From contig DAIDJT010000012.1 of NCBI GenBank assembly GCA_027451265.1, positions 1 through 21,976 on the forward strand: a DNA stretch of 21,976 nucleotides, read 5' to 3'. A program made the position numbers and the translations under genes. Below the pieces are notes generated by a model. The model was not told where the DNA came from. It searched no databases and was given only the letters and a program-made list of their open reading frames with translations. Position 1 is the first letter of the stretch, and every line of letters begins with the position of its first letter. The DNA comes from Bacteroidales bacterium. GTDB taxonomy: Bacteria > Bacteroidota > Bacteroidia > Bacteroidales > VadinHA17. Positions 1 through 7,131 of the stretch are shown here, one piece after another.

Positions 1-906
1 GGAACCGCAGATCTGTATGTCCGCAATGAAAACAACACAAGCTATTATTACATTACAGACAGGGGAGGCCGGTTGTTTACGCTTACAGTACCCTCAAACG
101 TAAGAACCGGGAAAAAGGATCAGACAGACTCCTGGCGTCAGGGTGTTGTTTCGGTGCTCAAGGTGGTGATGCAGGATGCCCCGTCTCTTTTCGGGCGGAT
201 TGAATCTGTCTCACCGGACATGTATGATCTGACAGAACTTATGAGGGAGTATCATGTTGCAACAGCCAAGCCGGATGAAATCATCATTTATGAAGCTCCG
301 CCGCGGGCATTCGTTCCTCATGCAGGTTTGTTTGTGGCCTGGAATGAAGATTTCCTGAAACCGCGCAAGTCAGATGAACTTGAGGGATTCGCGATTGACC
401 CGGCATTTTACCCCACGGCAGGCATTACGCTCAAGACTTTCCTGCCCAGAATCAATCAGAATTTTTCAGTCACGCTTGACGTTTCATTCGGGAAGCGTTA
501 TTTCTATGGCTTTTATTCGGGAAATACCGGTTCCCCGCAGAGCTATTTATACCAGGAAGTTCATATGCATAATTATCTCATTATGGCAGATATGATTGCC
601 GGATACAGCTTCGGCCACGGGCGGATCAGACCTTCCATTTCAGGTGGTATATGCTCAAGGGCTGTTATTTCAGACAGCTCAAGGATGGACATAGACCAAT
701 TCTTTGGTTCCATGGTTATTTCAGGCAGTTATCTATATATTACCAAAGAGAAATACAGTCTTGGAATTATCCTTTCACCGGGACTTTCAATTGATTTTCC
801 GTCAAAGTTATCCATAACAGCTTCCATCAGTTATTCAGACCTTTTTATTTCGGATGCACCCGGAAGTTACAGATCAATCAGCATGAAGCTGGGCATAACA
901 TTATAA
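1..906 (+). CDS. outer-membrane beta-barrel protein, 3' part (5' end outside window)
   Basis: The frame is open from base 1 without a stop, so the gene begins upstream; the TTG at 73 is not a credible start. About 300 C-terminal residues are visible. The first third is a soluble-looking segment with an amphipathic stretch and a proline-rich linker around IYEAPPRAFVPHAG. The remainder alternates aromatic and polar residues in the manner of membrane beta-strands (GITLKTFLP, FSVTLDVSFGKRYFYGFY, IMADMIAGYSFG, YSLGIILSPGLSIDF, LSITASISYSDLF). It ends in a strand-like SMKLGITL, as outer-membrane barrels usually do. The next gene starts 4 bases after the stop, so both are probably cotranscribed. An outer-membrane location is inferred from strand pattern and the lipoprotein neighbour; the precise family is not recognised. 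Confidence 0.7.
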   Translation, partial: GTADLYVRNENNTSYYYITDRGGRLFTLTVPSNVRTGKKDQTDSWRQGVVSVLKVVMQDAPSLFGRIESVSPDMYDLTELMREYHVATAKPDEIIIYEAPPRAFVPHAGLFVAWNEDFLKPRKSDELEGFAIDPAFYPTAGITLKTFLPRINQNFSVTLDVSFGKRYFYGFYSGNTGSPQSYLYQEVHMHNYLIMADMIAGYSFGHGRIRPSISGGICSRAVISDSSRMDIDQFFGSMVISGSYLYITKEKYSLGIILSPGLSIDFPSKLSITASISYSDLFISDAPGSYRSISMKLGITL

Positions 907-910
907 TAGC

Positions 911-3172
911 ATGGTAAGGAAATCATTGATCCGGATAGCGTCTCTGCTTGCTGCCATCCTGTTCTTCTCATGCCAGCATGAAAAATTTACGGAGAAGGGT
1001 ATACCCGAGGTTGAAACTCTTGGTGTAACCCTCCTTCAGGATGGGGTGACTTTTCATGGTGAAGTCCTGTCAGACGCTGATACAGAAATCAAAGACCATG
1101 GTTTTACGTGGGTTCCGTCCTCAAACAGGAATCCTTCAGAAGTTCAGTTTTACAGTCTGGGTCCTCTGAAGAGGGACATTCGTTTCAACGCGACTATAAA
1201 CAGTACGATTGAAAAGGACAGGGAATACGTCGTAAGAGCATACATTATTGCCGGCGCGATTACCTCGTTTGGCAATGAAGTGACTTTTTCAGGTATTGGC
1301 AGCAAACCCTCTGAGCTGGTATCCGTCACACCTGCTTCTGCACAGATAGGTGATACGGTAGTTATCCGCGGGAGTTATTTTTCCAACAACCCGGAAAGCT
1401 GCAAAGTGTACTTCGGAAACACCGGTGCAGTAATTGTATCATCGAATATTAACGAACTGAAGGTGGTGGTTCCATTGGTTAAGGAACCGAGCGTGGATGT
1501 CAGAGTTGCAGTCACCGGAATTTTTTCATCCAATACCATCAGCTTTAATATCTTGCTTCCGGTCCTTACTGAAATAATACCTGCATCAGCTGCTTCGGGC
1601 GATACGGTTGTCATAAGGGGCAACTACTTTACGGAGAATATTGCAGTTTGTTCGGTTTTCTTTGGCCATCACAGGGCCCTGGTATTATCCTCAACCATTA
1701 ATGAAATAAGGGTGATAGTGCCCTATATGCCGCAGACATCCGCCAGTGTCTATGTGGTTATAAACGAAGTCACCTCAACCAATAAAATCAATTTCGGAAT
1801 TCTGAGACCGGTTTTGCTCGGAATTGAACCCATGTCCGGAACTTTCGGTGATACGATTAGTATCCATGGTGATTATTTTCCTGCGGATCCTTCCTTTATC
1901 GAGGTGTTTTTCAACAATGTTAAAGCTGTGGTGACAGAAGCTTCAAGATTTCTCTTGAAAGTAAAGGTGCCCGACGGCAACAATATTTCACCTGTGACAA
2001 TAACTGTCAGGTATTATGATGTTTACACCTGGGTCGATAAATTTGTCCTTAACCAGGCTGAGGTGGACGATGTATCCCCGAAATTTCTGGAGCGGTGGGA
2101 GCCGCTTGTAATATCTGGCAGAAATTTTAATCCTGATCCCGAAATGAACATTGTTGAAATCGGGGGGCAAAATGCTACGGTCATCAGCAGTACTGGAAGT
2201 GAAATACATGTTAACCTGCCTTCAGGTCTCAGATCTGGCAGTTACCAGGTGGTTGTCACTACGATTGAAGGTGCGCCAGTTACCTGGAACGGCTATTTGG
2301 TATTTAAAACCAACTGGGCAAAAATGGCAAGCTTTCCTTCAACGGGCAGGGTTGGTGGAGCAGGTTTCTCAATCGGAGGCAAAATTTATTTTGGAACAGG
2401 ACTGACTGACATGACGATCACAAGAGACTTCTGGGAGTACAATCCGGAAATGGATCGCTGGAGCAGTAAATCATCCTATCCCGAATATATTTCATATGCA
2501 ACCGGGCTGTCTATGGATGGCATGGGTTTTTTCGCCATCGGGAAGAACGCAAGTCGCTATTATACAGATATGATAAGGTATGACCCCGTAAATAATCTCT
2601 GGAAGCGTATGGCTCTCATGCCCGGGGAAGGCTCGAGCATGGATTCTCCCGGTTTTGTGATTAACGGGAAAGCTTATGTACCTGCCGGTGGTCATATGTA
2701 TGTGTATAATCCGGCTAACAATACCTGGGCTGAAAAATCCTTCCCCCCGGATCTGGGATATTTTGGAGGAGGTGTGGTTTTCTCGATTAACGGAAAGGGT
2801 TACCTGGGTGTGGGATGGGTTCACGATAAAGGTGTCAATGTGAGTGACTTCTTCGAATATGATCCGGTGGCAGACAGTTGGACAAGGAAAGCCAGCTTCC
2901 CCGGCACTCTGCGCAATAATGCAACATCCTTCTCCCTGCCAAACGGCAGGGGATACGTCGGGATGGGGTATTCAAACGTCCTGGGGGAATATCTTGATGA
3001 TATTTGGGAATATGACCCTCAGGCAGACAAATGGATGCAAACAGACGTCTTCCCTGGCGCGCCGCGATTCGGTGCCAGGGCATATGTCATAGGCAATGAT
3101 GCCTTCATCTTGACAGGAGGACACGCAGGGATATATGAACAGGATGTCTGGCGATTTTCACCGTTGGAGTGA
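911..3172 (+). CDS. IPT/TIG and Kelch-repeat lipoprotein
   Basis: This is a 753-residue surface or periplasmic lipoprotein. It has a signal peptide ending in lipobox FFSC (Cys21), followed by a small beta domain to about residue 130. Four IPT/TIG immunoglobulin-like domains follow at about 136-216, 218-298, 300-380 and 386-466; each opens with a P-x-S/A-x-x-G-D-T-V-x-I-x-G-x-x-F type signature. From about 470 to the end there are Kelch blades, recognisable by repeated aromatic-x-Y-[DN]-P-x-x-[DN]-x-W (for example WEYNPEMDRW, IRYDPVNNLW, VYNPANNTW, FEYDPVADSW, WEYDPQADKW), giving about five or six blades. Such IPT-Kelch lipoproteins in Bacteroidota are generally thought to mediate carbohydrate or protein binding at the surface; the ligand here is unknown. 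The start lies 4 bases after the barrel gene, suggesting a functional pair. It is convergent with uvrA, 4 bases away. Confidence 0.88.
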   Translation: MVRKSLIRIASLLAAILFFSCQHEKFTEKGIPEVETLGVTLLQDGVTFHGEVLSDADTEIKDHGFTWVPSSNRNPSEVQFYSLGPLKRDIRFNATINSTIEKDREYVVRAYIIAGAITSFGNEVTFSGIGSKPSELVSVTPASAQIGDTVVIRGSYFSNNPESCKVYFGNTGAVIVSSNINELKVVVPLVKEPSVDVRVAVTGIFSSNTISFNILLPVLTEIIPASAASGDTVVIRGNYFTENIAVCSVFFGHHRALVLSSTINEIRVIVPYMPQTSASVYVVINEVTSTNKINFGILRPVLLGIEPMSGTFGDTISIHGDYFPADPSFIEVFFNNVKAVVTEASRFLLKVKVPDGNNISPVTITVRYYDVYTWVDKFVLNQAEVDDVSPKFLERWEPLVISGRNFNPDPEMNIVEIGGQNATVISSTGSEIHVNLPSGLRSGSYQVVVTTIEGAPVTWNGYLVFKTNWAKMASFPSTGRVGGAGFSIGGKIYFGTGLTDMTITRDFWEYNPEMDRWSSKSSYPEYISYATGLSMDGMGFFAIGKNASRYYTDMIRYDPVNNLWKRMALMPGEGSSMDSPGFVINGKAYVPAGGHMYVYNPANNTWAEKSFPPDLGYFGGGVVFSINGKGYLGVGWVHDKGVNVSDFFEYDPVADSWTRKASFPGTLRNNATSFSLPNGRGYVGMGYSNVLGEYLDDIWEYDPQADKWMQTDVFPGAPRFGARAYVIGNDAFILTGGHAGIYEQDVWRFSPLE

Positions 3173-3176
3173 ACTG

Positions 3177-5972
3177 TCACCGCACGGGGGAAACGAGTTT
3201 TTGCTTCAGGAACGAGGCAGTGTATGATGTTTCGCACAGAGCCAGTTGCTCCGGTGTGCCCTCAAATACGATACAGCCTCCCATTTCTCCGCCCTCGGGT
3301 CCCAGGTCAATCACCCAGTCGGAGCACTTTATCACCTCAACGTTGTGTTCTATAAGGATCACCGAGTGTCCGTGTTCAACCAGTGCATTTAGCGACTTCA
3401 TCAGTTTGCTGATATCATGGAAGTGGAGACCGGTTGTGGGCTCGTCAAAGATGAAGAGCATTTTTTCCGTGCTTTTCTCCTGGCTGAGGAAGAATGCCAG
3501 CTTCACCCTCTGACTCTCGCCCCCGGAGAGGGTTGATGACGATTGCCCGAGAGTGATATAGCCAAGTCCCACGTCTGCCAGGGGCCTGAGTTTTGCAGCT
3601 ATCCTGGCGCATGTTTTGTCCTTGCTTTTGCTGAAGAACTCAATGGCCTCATCTATTGTCATTCCGAGCACTTCGAAAATATTTCTGCCGTTGAATCTTA
3701 CATCGAGGATATCGCGTTTGTATCTCATTCCCTTGCAGGCTTCGCAGGTAAGTTCAACATCGGCCATGAACTGCATCTCCACCCTTATGACACCCTCGCC
3801 CTGGCACTCTTCGCACCGTCCGCCCTCAGTGTTGAAAGAGAAGTGGGCTGGTTTGAATCCGGCCTGCACTGAAGCCTGTTGCTCGGCATAAAGCTTGCGG
3901 ATGTCATCGAAAGCCTTCAGGTAGGTTACGGGGTTCGAACGGCTTGATTTGCCTATGGGGTCCTGGTCTATCAGTTCAACTGCCGTTATGCTTGTGATGT
4001 CACCCTCCAGCGCTGAAAAGCGGCCTGCTTTCACTCCGTTGCCTCCCAGCCTTGAAGAAAGTGCGTTATAGAGAATGTCATGAACCAGTGTGCTCTTGCC
4101 CGAACCGCTGACGCCGGTCACAGCAGTTATTGTTCTCAGCGGGAACCTGACGTCTATGTTCTTCAGGTTATTCTCGCGTGCTCCCCTTACCGCAATGAAA
4201 CTGTGCCATTTGCGGCGGATGGCAGGTGTATCTATTTTAAGTTCACCTGTCATATATGCGGCAGTGAGTGAACTGTTTTTCCCTGGAAACTTTACAGTGC
4301 CCTGGTATATTATCTCACCGCCGTGGGTGCCGGCTGCGGGGCCCATGTCAATTATCTGGTCGGCTGCCTTTATTATCTCCTCCTCATGTTCAACCACAAT
4401 GACGGTATTGCCAAGGTCGCGAAGCTCCTTCAGTACATTGACCAGGAGTGCGGTGTCACGGGGGTGAAGGCCGATGCTTGGCTCATCAAGTATGTACAGC
4501 GATCCCACCAGGCTGCTGCCGAGTGAGGTTGCCAGGTTGATTCGCTGTGATTCGCCGCCCGACAGGGTATTTGAGAGCCTTTCGAGGTTAAGATATGAGA
4601 GCCCCACATTCACGAGAAATCCCAGCCGCTGCTGAATCTCCTTAAGAAGACGGCCGGCAATCTCCTTCTCCTCGCCGTTGAGCACGAGGTGTTCAAAGAA
4701 GTTGTGTGCCTCGCTGACGGGCATAGAGGTTATATCGGTAATTGACCGTCCGCCCACCTTCACATAGCCGGCTTCCTTGCGCAGGCGCATACCGCCGCAT
4801 GACGGACAGCCACGCTTTCCTCGGTAGCGGCTCAGCATTACCCTGTACTGGATCTTGTACTTCTTCTCCTCGAGGTGCTCGAAAAAGCGGTTCAGCCCGA
4901 AGAAGTACCTGTTTCCATTCCAGATCAGCGCTTTCTGTTCAGGAGTAAGCAAATACCAGGGTTTATGGATCGGGAAATCAAACTTGTCAGCGCTGTAGAC
5001 CAGCCTGTCCTTCCATTGCTTCATTATTTCACCCCGCCAGCAGGCTATGGCGTTGTCATACACTGACAGGTTTTCATCGGGGATGACCAGGCTCTCGTCA
5101 ATACCGATTATCTTCCCGTATCCTTCGCAAACGGGACAGGCTCCCAACGGCGAGTTAAAACTGAAAAGATGCTCTGTCGGCTCCTCGAATGTGATACCGT
5201 CCTCCTCAAACCTGTCGGAGAACTTGACGGTCTGGGTGGTTTCCTCATCGGTGACGGTGAGATTTATTTCTCCCCTTCCCGTCATGAATGCTGTCTGCAC
5301 AGAGTCGGCAGCCCGGCTCAGCTCCTCAGGCGAGGTGCCGGCAGCAAACCTGTCAATGATCAGTTCCGCGCTGCGCATTCTCGCCATCAGCTCTGCCGTA
5401 CCTGCATCATCAAGCCTGATTACCCCCTTTTCGGTGCTGATGCGGTTATATCCCTGCTGGATGAGGAACCTTATGTATTCAGCCGGGTCAACATTCTCAG
5501 GCACTGTTATGGGGGCGGTGAGAACCACCCTGGTGCCCGGAGTCAGTGTTGCCAGGTAATTGACAACATCATCCACGGTGTGGCGGCGTACCTCCCGTCC
5601 GGATACCGGAGAAATTGTCCGTCCCACACGTGCCCAGAGAAGACGCAGATAGTCGTAGATTTCCGTCGAGGTTCCGACGGTTGACCTTGGATTACGGGTG
5701 TTGACCTTCTGTTCAATGGCGATGGCAGGGGGGATGCCGTTGATGAAATCGACGTCTGGTTTGTTCATCCTGCCGAGGAACTGCCGGGCATAGGAAGAGA
5801 GGCTTTCAACGTACCTTCGCTGCCCTTCGGCATATATTGTGTCAAATGCCAGTGATGACTTGCCTGATCCTGAGACGCCTGTAATGACCACCAGGCTGTT
5901 TCTTGGTATCGTGAGGGAAATCTCCTTGAGGTTATGAACACGTGCTCCCTTTATCTCAATGTTACCCTTCAT
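3177..5972 (-). CDS. uvrA: excinuclease ABC subunit A
   Basis: UvrA is the damage-sensing ATPase of nucleotide excision repair; with UvrB it scans DNA and loads UvrB at lesions. The protein has 931 residues, a normal length. It carries two ABC ATPase modules: Walker A GVSGSGKS at 32-39 and 620-627, signatures LSGGESQR at 470-477 and 815-822, and Walker B YILDEPSIG at 493-501 and FIFDEPTTG near 840-848. The C-terminal zinc module is intact (Cys720/723 and Cys743/746). In the N-terminal module CPVC (279-282) is present, but the preceding CxxC pair found in E. coli UvrA is replaced by RFEEDGITFEEP. A further CPSC lies at 389-392. This matches my memory of Bacteroidota UvrA proteins. The ATG at 5972 starts directly on the conserved IEIKGARVHNLK. 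Identification is very secure; whether the genome holds a second uvrA paralogue cannot be seen. Confidence 0.97.
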   Translation of the reverse strand: MKGNIEIKGARVHNLKEISLTIPRNSLVVITGVSGSGKSSLAFDTIYAEGQRRYVESLSSYARQFLGRMNKPDVDFINGIPPAIAIEQKVNTRNPRSTVGTSTEIYDYLRLLWARVGRTISPVSGREVRRHTVDDVVNYLATLTPGTRVVLTAPITVPENVDPAEYIRFLIQQGYNRISTEKGVIRLDDAGTAELMARMRSAELIIDRFAAGTSPEELSRAADSVQTAFMTGRGEINLTVTDEETTQTVKFSDRFEEDGITFEEPTEHLFSFNSPLGACPVCEGYGKIIGIDESLVIPDENLSVYDNAIACWRGEIMKQWKDRLVYSADKFDFPIHKPWYLLTPEQKALIWNGNRYFFGLNRFFEHLEEKKYKIQYRVMLSRYRGKRGCPSCGGMRLRKEAGYVKVGGRSITDITSMPVSEAHNFFEHLVLNGEEKEIAGRLLKEIQQRLGFLVNVGLSYLNLERLSNTLSGGESQRINLATSLGSSLVGSLYILDEPSIGLHPRDTALLVNVLKELRDLGNTVIVVEHEEEIIKAADQIIDMGPAAGTHGGEIIYQGTVKFPGKNSSLTAAYMTGELKIDTPAIRRKWHSFIAVRGARENNLKNIDVRFPLRTITAVTGVSGSGKSTLVHDILYNALSSRLGGNGVKAGRFSALEGDITSITAVELIDQDPIGKSSRSNPVTYLKAFDDIRKLYAEQQASVQAGFKPAHFSFNTEGGRCEECQGEGVIRVEMQFMADVELTCEACKGMRYKRDILDVRFNGRNIFEVLGMTIDEAIEFFSKSKDKTCARIAAKLRPLADVGLGYITLGQSSSTLSGGESQRVKLAFFLSQEKSTEKMLFIFDEPTTGLHFHDISKLMKSLNALVEHGHSVILIEHNVEVIKCSDWVIDLGPEGGEMGGCIVFEGTPEQLALCETSYTASFLKQKLVSPVR

Positions 5973-5994
5973 TCAGCCTTCGTTGATAAGTTGG

Positions 5995-6002
5995 CAAAAT
6001 TA
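5995..6002 (-). promoter_or_regulatory. -7 promoter element for uvrA
   Basis: On the reverse strand the sequence TAATTTTG matches the Bacteroidota -7 consensus TAnnTTTG exactly. It lies 22 bases upstream of the uvrA ATG, implying a leader of roughly 15 bases. The element is embedded in the inverted repeat AAAATT-AAC-AATTTT (5996-6010). A TTG lies 15 bases further upstream, slightly close for a -33 element. No Shine-Dalgarno sequence precedes the ATG. Confidence 0.5.
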
Positions 6003-6135
6003 ACAATTTTGAATTTACAATTTTTTGTTTTCTTTGTCTCAGTCAGAAATGAAACAAAACGGAATATCACCCCGTATAAGCCATCAGTTAACAGAAAAAA
6101 AACAACAACGCAACAAAGGAGGGCCGCCTATCGTA

Positions 6136-6165
6136 TAACTCTACCCGAAACCATTAATAGAGTTA
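6136..6165 (+). promoter_or_regulatory. 8-bp perfect inverted repeat just upstream of the sigma-factor start
   Basis: TAACTCTA (6136-6143) and TAGAGTTA (6158-6165) are exact reverse complements separated by 14 bases, ending 3 bases before the ATG at 6169. In mRNA this could form a hairpin masking the initiation region; in DNA it could be an operator. Either role is inference. Confidence 0.4.
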
Positions 6166-6168
6166 GTT

Positions 6169-6756
6169 ATGAAGAGCAAAATGACCGATTATGAGCTTAT
6201 TACAAGCTTCATGAGCGGGAACGAGAGAAGCATAGAGCTGCTCATCCTCAGACACAAAAGTAAAGTCTATTCCTATATCAGCCTTTACATCCGTAACAGG
6301 GACCTGGCCGATGACATTTTCCAGGACACCTTCCTCAAAGTAGTTCAGTCAATACGCTCAGGCCGTTACCAGGACGATGGTAAATTTATATCCTGGGTGA
6401 TGAGGATTGCTCACAATCTCATTATTGATCACTTCAGGCATGAGAAGCAGATGGGCATTGTTCTCAATGATGATTATGAGACTGATCTTTTCAATACAAA
6501 GAGACTTACGGACGATAATGTTGAGGATGTGATGGTACGCCGCCAGGTGATGCGTGATGTGAGGAGCCTTGTCAACGGGCTTCCCGAGGACCAGCGTGAG
6601 GTGGTCATTATGCGCCACTATGCGGGAATGAGCTTCAAGGAGATTGCTGACATGACCGGCGTAAGCATCAATACTGCTCTTGGAAGAATGAGGTATGCCC
6701 TGATCAACATGCGCAAGATCATGGCTGAAAAAAATATCACCCTTTCAATCGGCTGA
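6169..6756 (+). CDS. RNA polymerase sigma factor, ECF/sigma-70 family
   Basis: This 195-residue protein has the two-domain layout of group 4 sigma factors. Region 2 lies at about 23-95 with the core-binding and -10 recognition helices (RDLADDIFQDTFLKV, then WVMRIAHNLIIDHFR). A 30-35 residue linker follows. Region 4 lies at about 131-185 with LPEDQREVVIMRHYAGMSF and the helix-turn-helix FKEIADMTGVSINTALGRM that reads the -35 element. It directs RNA polymerase to a dedicated promoter set. No anti-sigma FecR-type membrane gene follows, so it is not the classic TonB-linked ECF pair. The ATG at 6169 is taken; Met5 at 6181 is an alternative. The next gene downstream encodes a small acidic protein. 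It is transcribed divergently from uvrA with a 196-base shared upstream region. The target regulon is unknown. Confidence 0.93.
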   Translation: MKSKMTDYELITSFMSGNERSIELLILRHKSKVYSYISLYIRNRDLADDIFQDTFLKVVQSIRSGRYQDDGKFISWVMRIAHNLIIDHFRHEKQMGIVLNDDYETDLFNTKRLTDDNVEDVMVRRQVMRDVRSLVNGLPEDQREVVIMRHYAGMSFKEIADMTGVSINTALGRMRYALINMRKIMAEKNITLSIG

Positions 6757-6776
6757 AACAATTTTTTGAGTAAGGG

Positions 6777-6807
6777 GGCGTTTTTCTCATATGAGAACAG
6801 AAACGCC
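6777..6807 (+). promoter_or_regulatory. long hairpin between sigma factor and small ORF
   Basis: GGCGTTT (6777-6783) pairs with AAACGCC (6801-6807), and directly inside it TTCTCAT pairs with ATGAGAA (6784-6797), leaving only a CAG bulge. This gives 14 paired bases, less the few needed for the turn. The structure contains one potential start codon (ATG 6791) of the downstream gene and stops 1 base before the next (ATG 6809). There is no T-run after it, so a translational or attenuation role is more likely than simple termination. Confidence 0.5.
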
Positions 6808-6994
6808 TATGGATAAGAATTCTACCCTCTTACTTTCATATTTTGAAATCACCAATACTCCGTCAGACCTGATTGCCGATGCTTTCGGCATTGATGCTGC
6901 CCTAAGCGTACTGCTTCCTGACATGGACGATGTGCCGTCTGACGAGGTAATAGCCAGCCTGTTCAAGAAAATCAGGAAGGGCGAGGTGCACTGA
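6791..6994 (+). CDS. small acidic protein of unknown function, beside the sigma factor
   Basis: This is a 67-residue reading frame starting at ATG 6791, or 61 residues from ATG 6809 (MDKNSTLLLSYFEITNTP). I favour the second start because the first lies inside a hairpin. The body is hydrophobic-acidic in the middle (LIADAFGIDAALSVLLPDMDD) and ends in a basic helix-like segment (LFKKIRKGEVH). It has no signal peptide, membrane segment or cysteine. It follows the sigma factor by 34-52 bases on the same strand, and a strong hairpin follows it, so the two genes probably form one transcript. It belongs to no family I recognise. A small anti-sigma or co-regulator is a guess from position only. Codon choice resembles its neighbours, supporting a real gene. 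Confidence 0.6.
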   Translation: MRTETPMDKNSTLLLSYFEITNTPSDLIADAFGIDAALSVLLPDMDDVPSDEVIASLFKKIRKGEVH

Positions 6995-7028
6995 AAGACT
7001 TTCCTCAATACTTTAATCATTTATCGGG

Positions 7029-7056
7029 GAACCGGCAGGCAGGGCCTGTCCGGTTC
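7029..7056 (+). terminator. terminator-like hairpin after the sigma-factor operon
   Basis: GAACCGG (7029-7035) pairs with CCGGTTC (7050-7056) and CAGGC pairs with GCCTG inside it, with loop AGG and a single T bulge. That gives 12 GC-rich base pairs 34 bases after the small-ORF stop. The downstream tract is pyrimidine-rich (TTCC) rather than a clean T-run. Confidence 0.55.
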
Positions 7057-7080
7057 TTCCATTATCTGACCGTCATCATG

Positions 7081-7102
7081 ATCATTCTTCGATGATTTTT
7101 TT
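7081..7102 (+). terminator. weak second terminator candidate with T7 tract
   Basis: ATCAT (7081-7085) pairs with ATGAT (7092-7096) around loop TCTTCG, followed by seven Ts (7096-7102). The stem is short; it may back up the stronger hairpin upstream. The T-tract also abuts the promoter of the next gene. Confidence 0.3.
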
Positions 7103-7109
7103 ACCTTAG
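7102..7109 (+). promoter_or_regulatory. -7 promoter element for the metallopeptidase pair
   Basis: TACCTTAG matches the Bacteroidota -7 consensus TAnnTTTG at all but one fixed position. It is followed by a 22-base stretch to the ATG at 7132, a typical short leader. No clear TTG -33 element is seen at the expected distance. Confidence 0.4.
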
Positions 7110-7131
7110 CGCCACCCAATTAAAAAACTTT

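Noticed and set aside
3052..3080. CCCTGGC/GCCAGGG inverted repeat near the end of the Kelch lipoprotein gene
   Set aside because: It lies about 90 bases inside the coding sequence with a 15-base loop and no T-run on either strand; more likely coincidental in a repetitive Kelch gene.
5047..5684. Long forward reading frames inside uvrA
   Set aside because: They are antisense shadows of a highly conserved gene with no independent signals.
6115..6121. Perfect AAGGAGG-like Shine-Dalgarno sequence upstream of the sigma factor
   Set aside because: No start codon follows within 5-15 bases; the sigma-factor ATG is almost 50 bases away, and other genes here lack such motifs.
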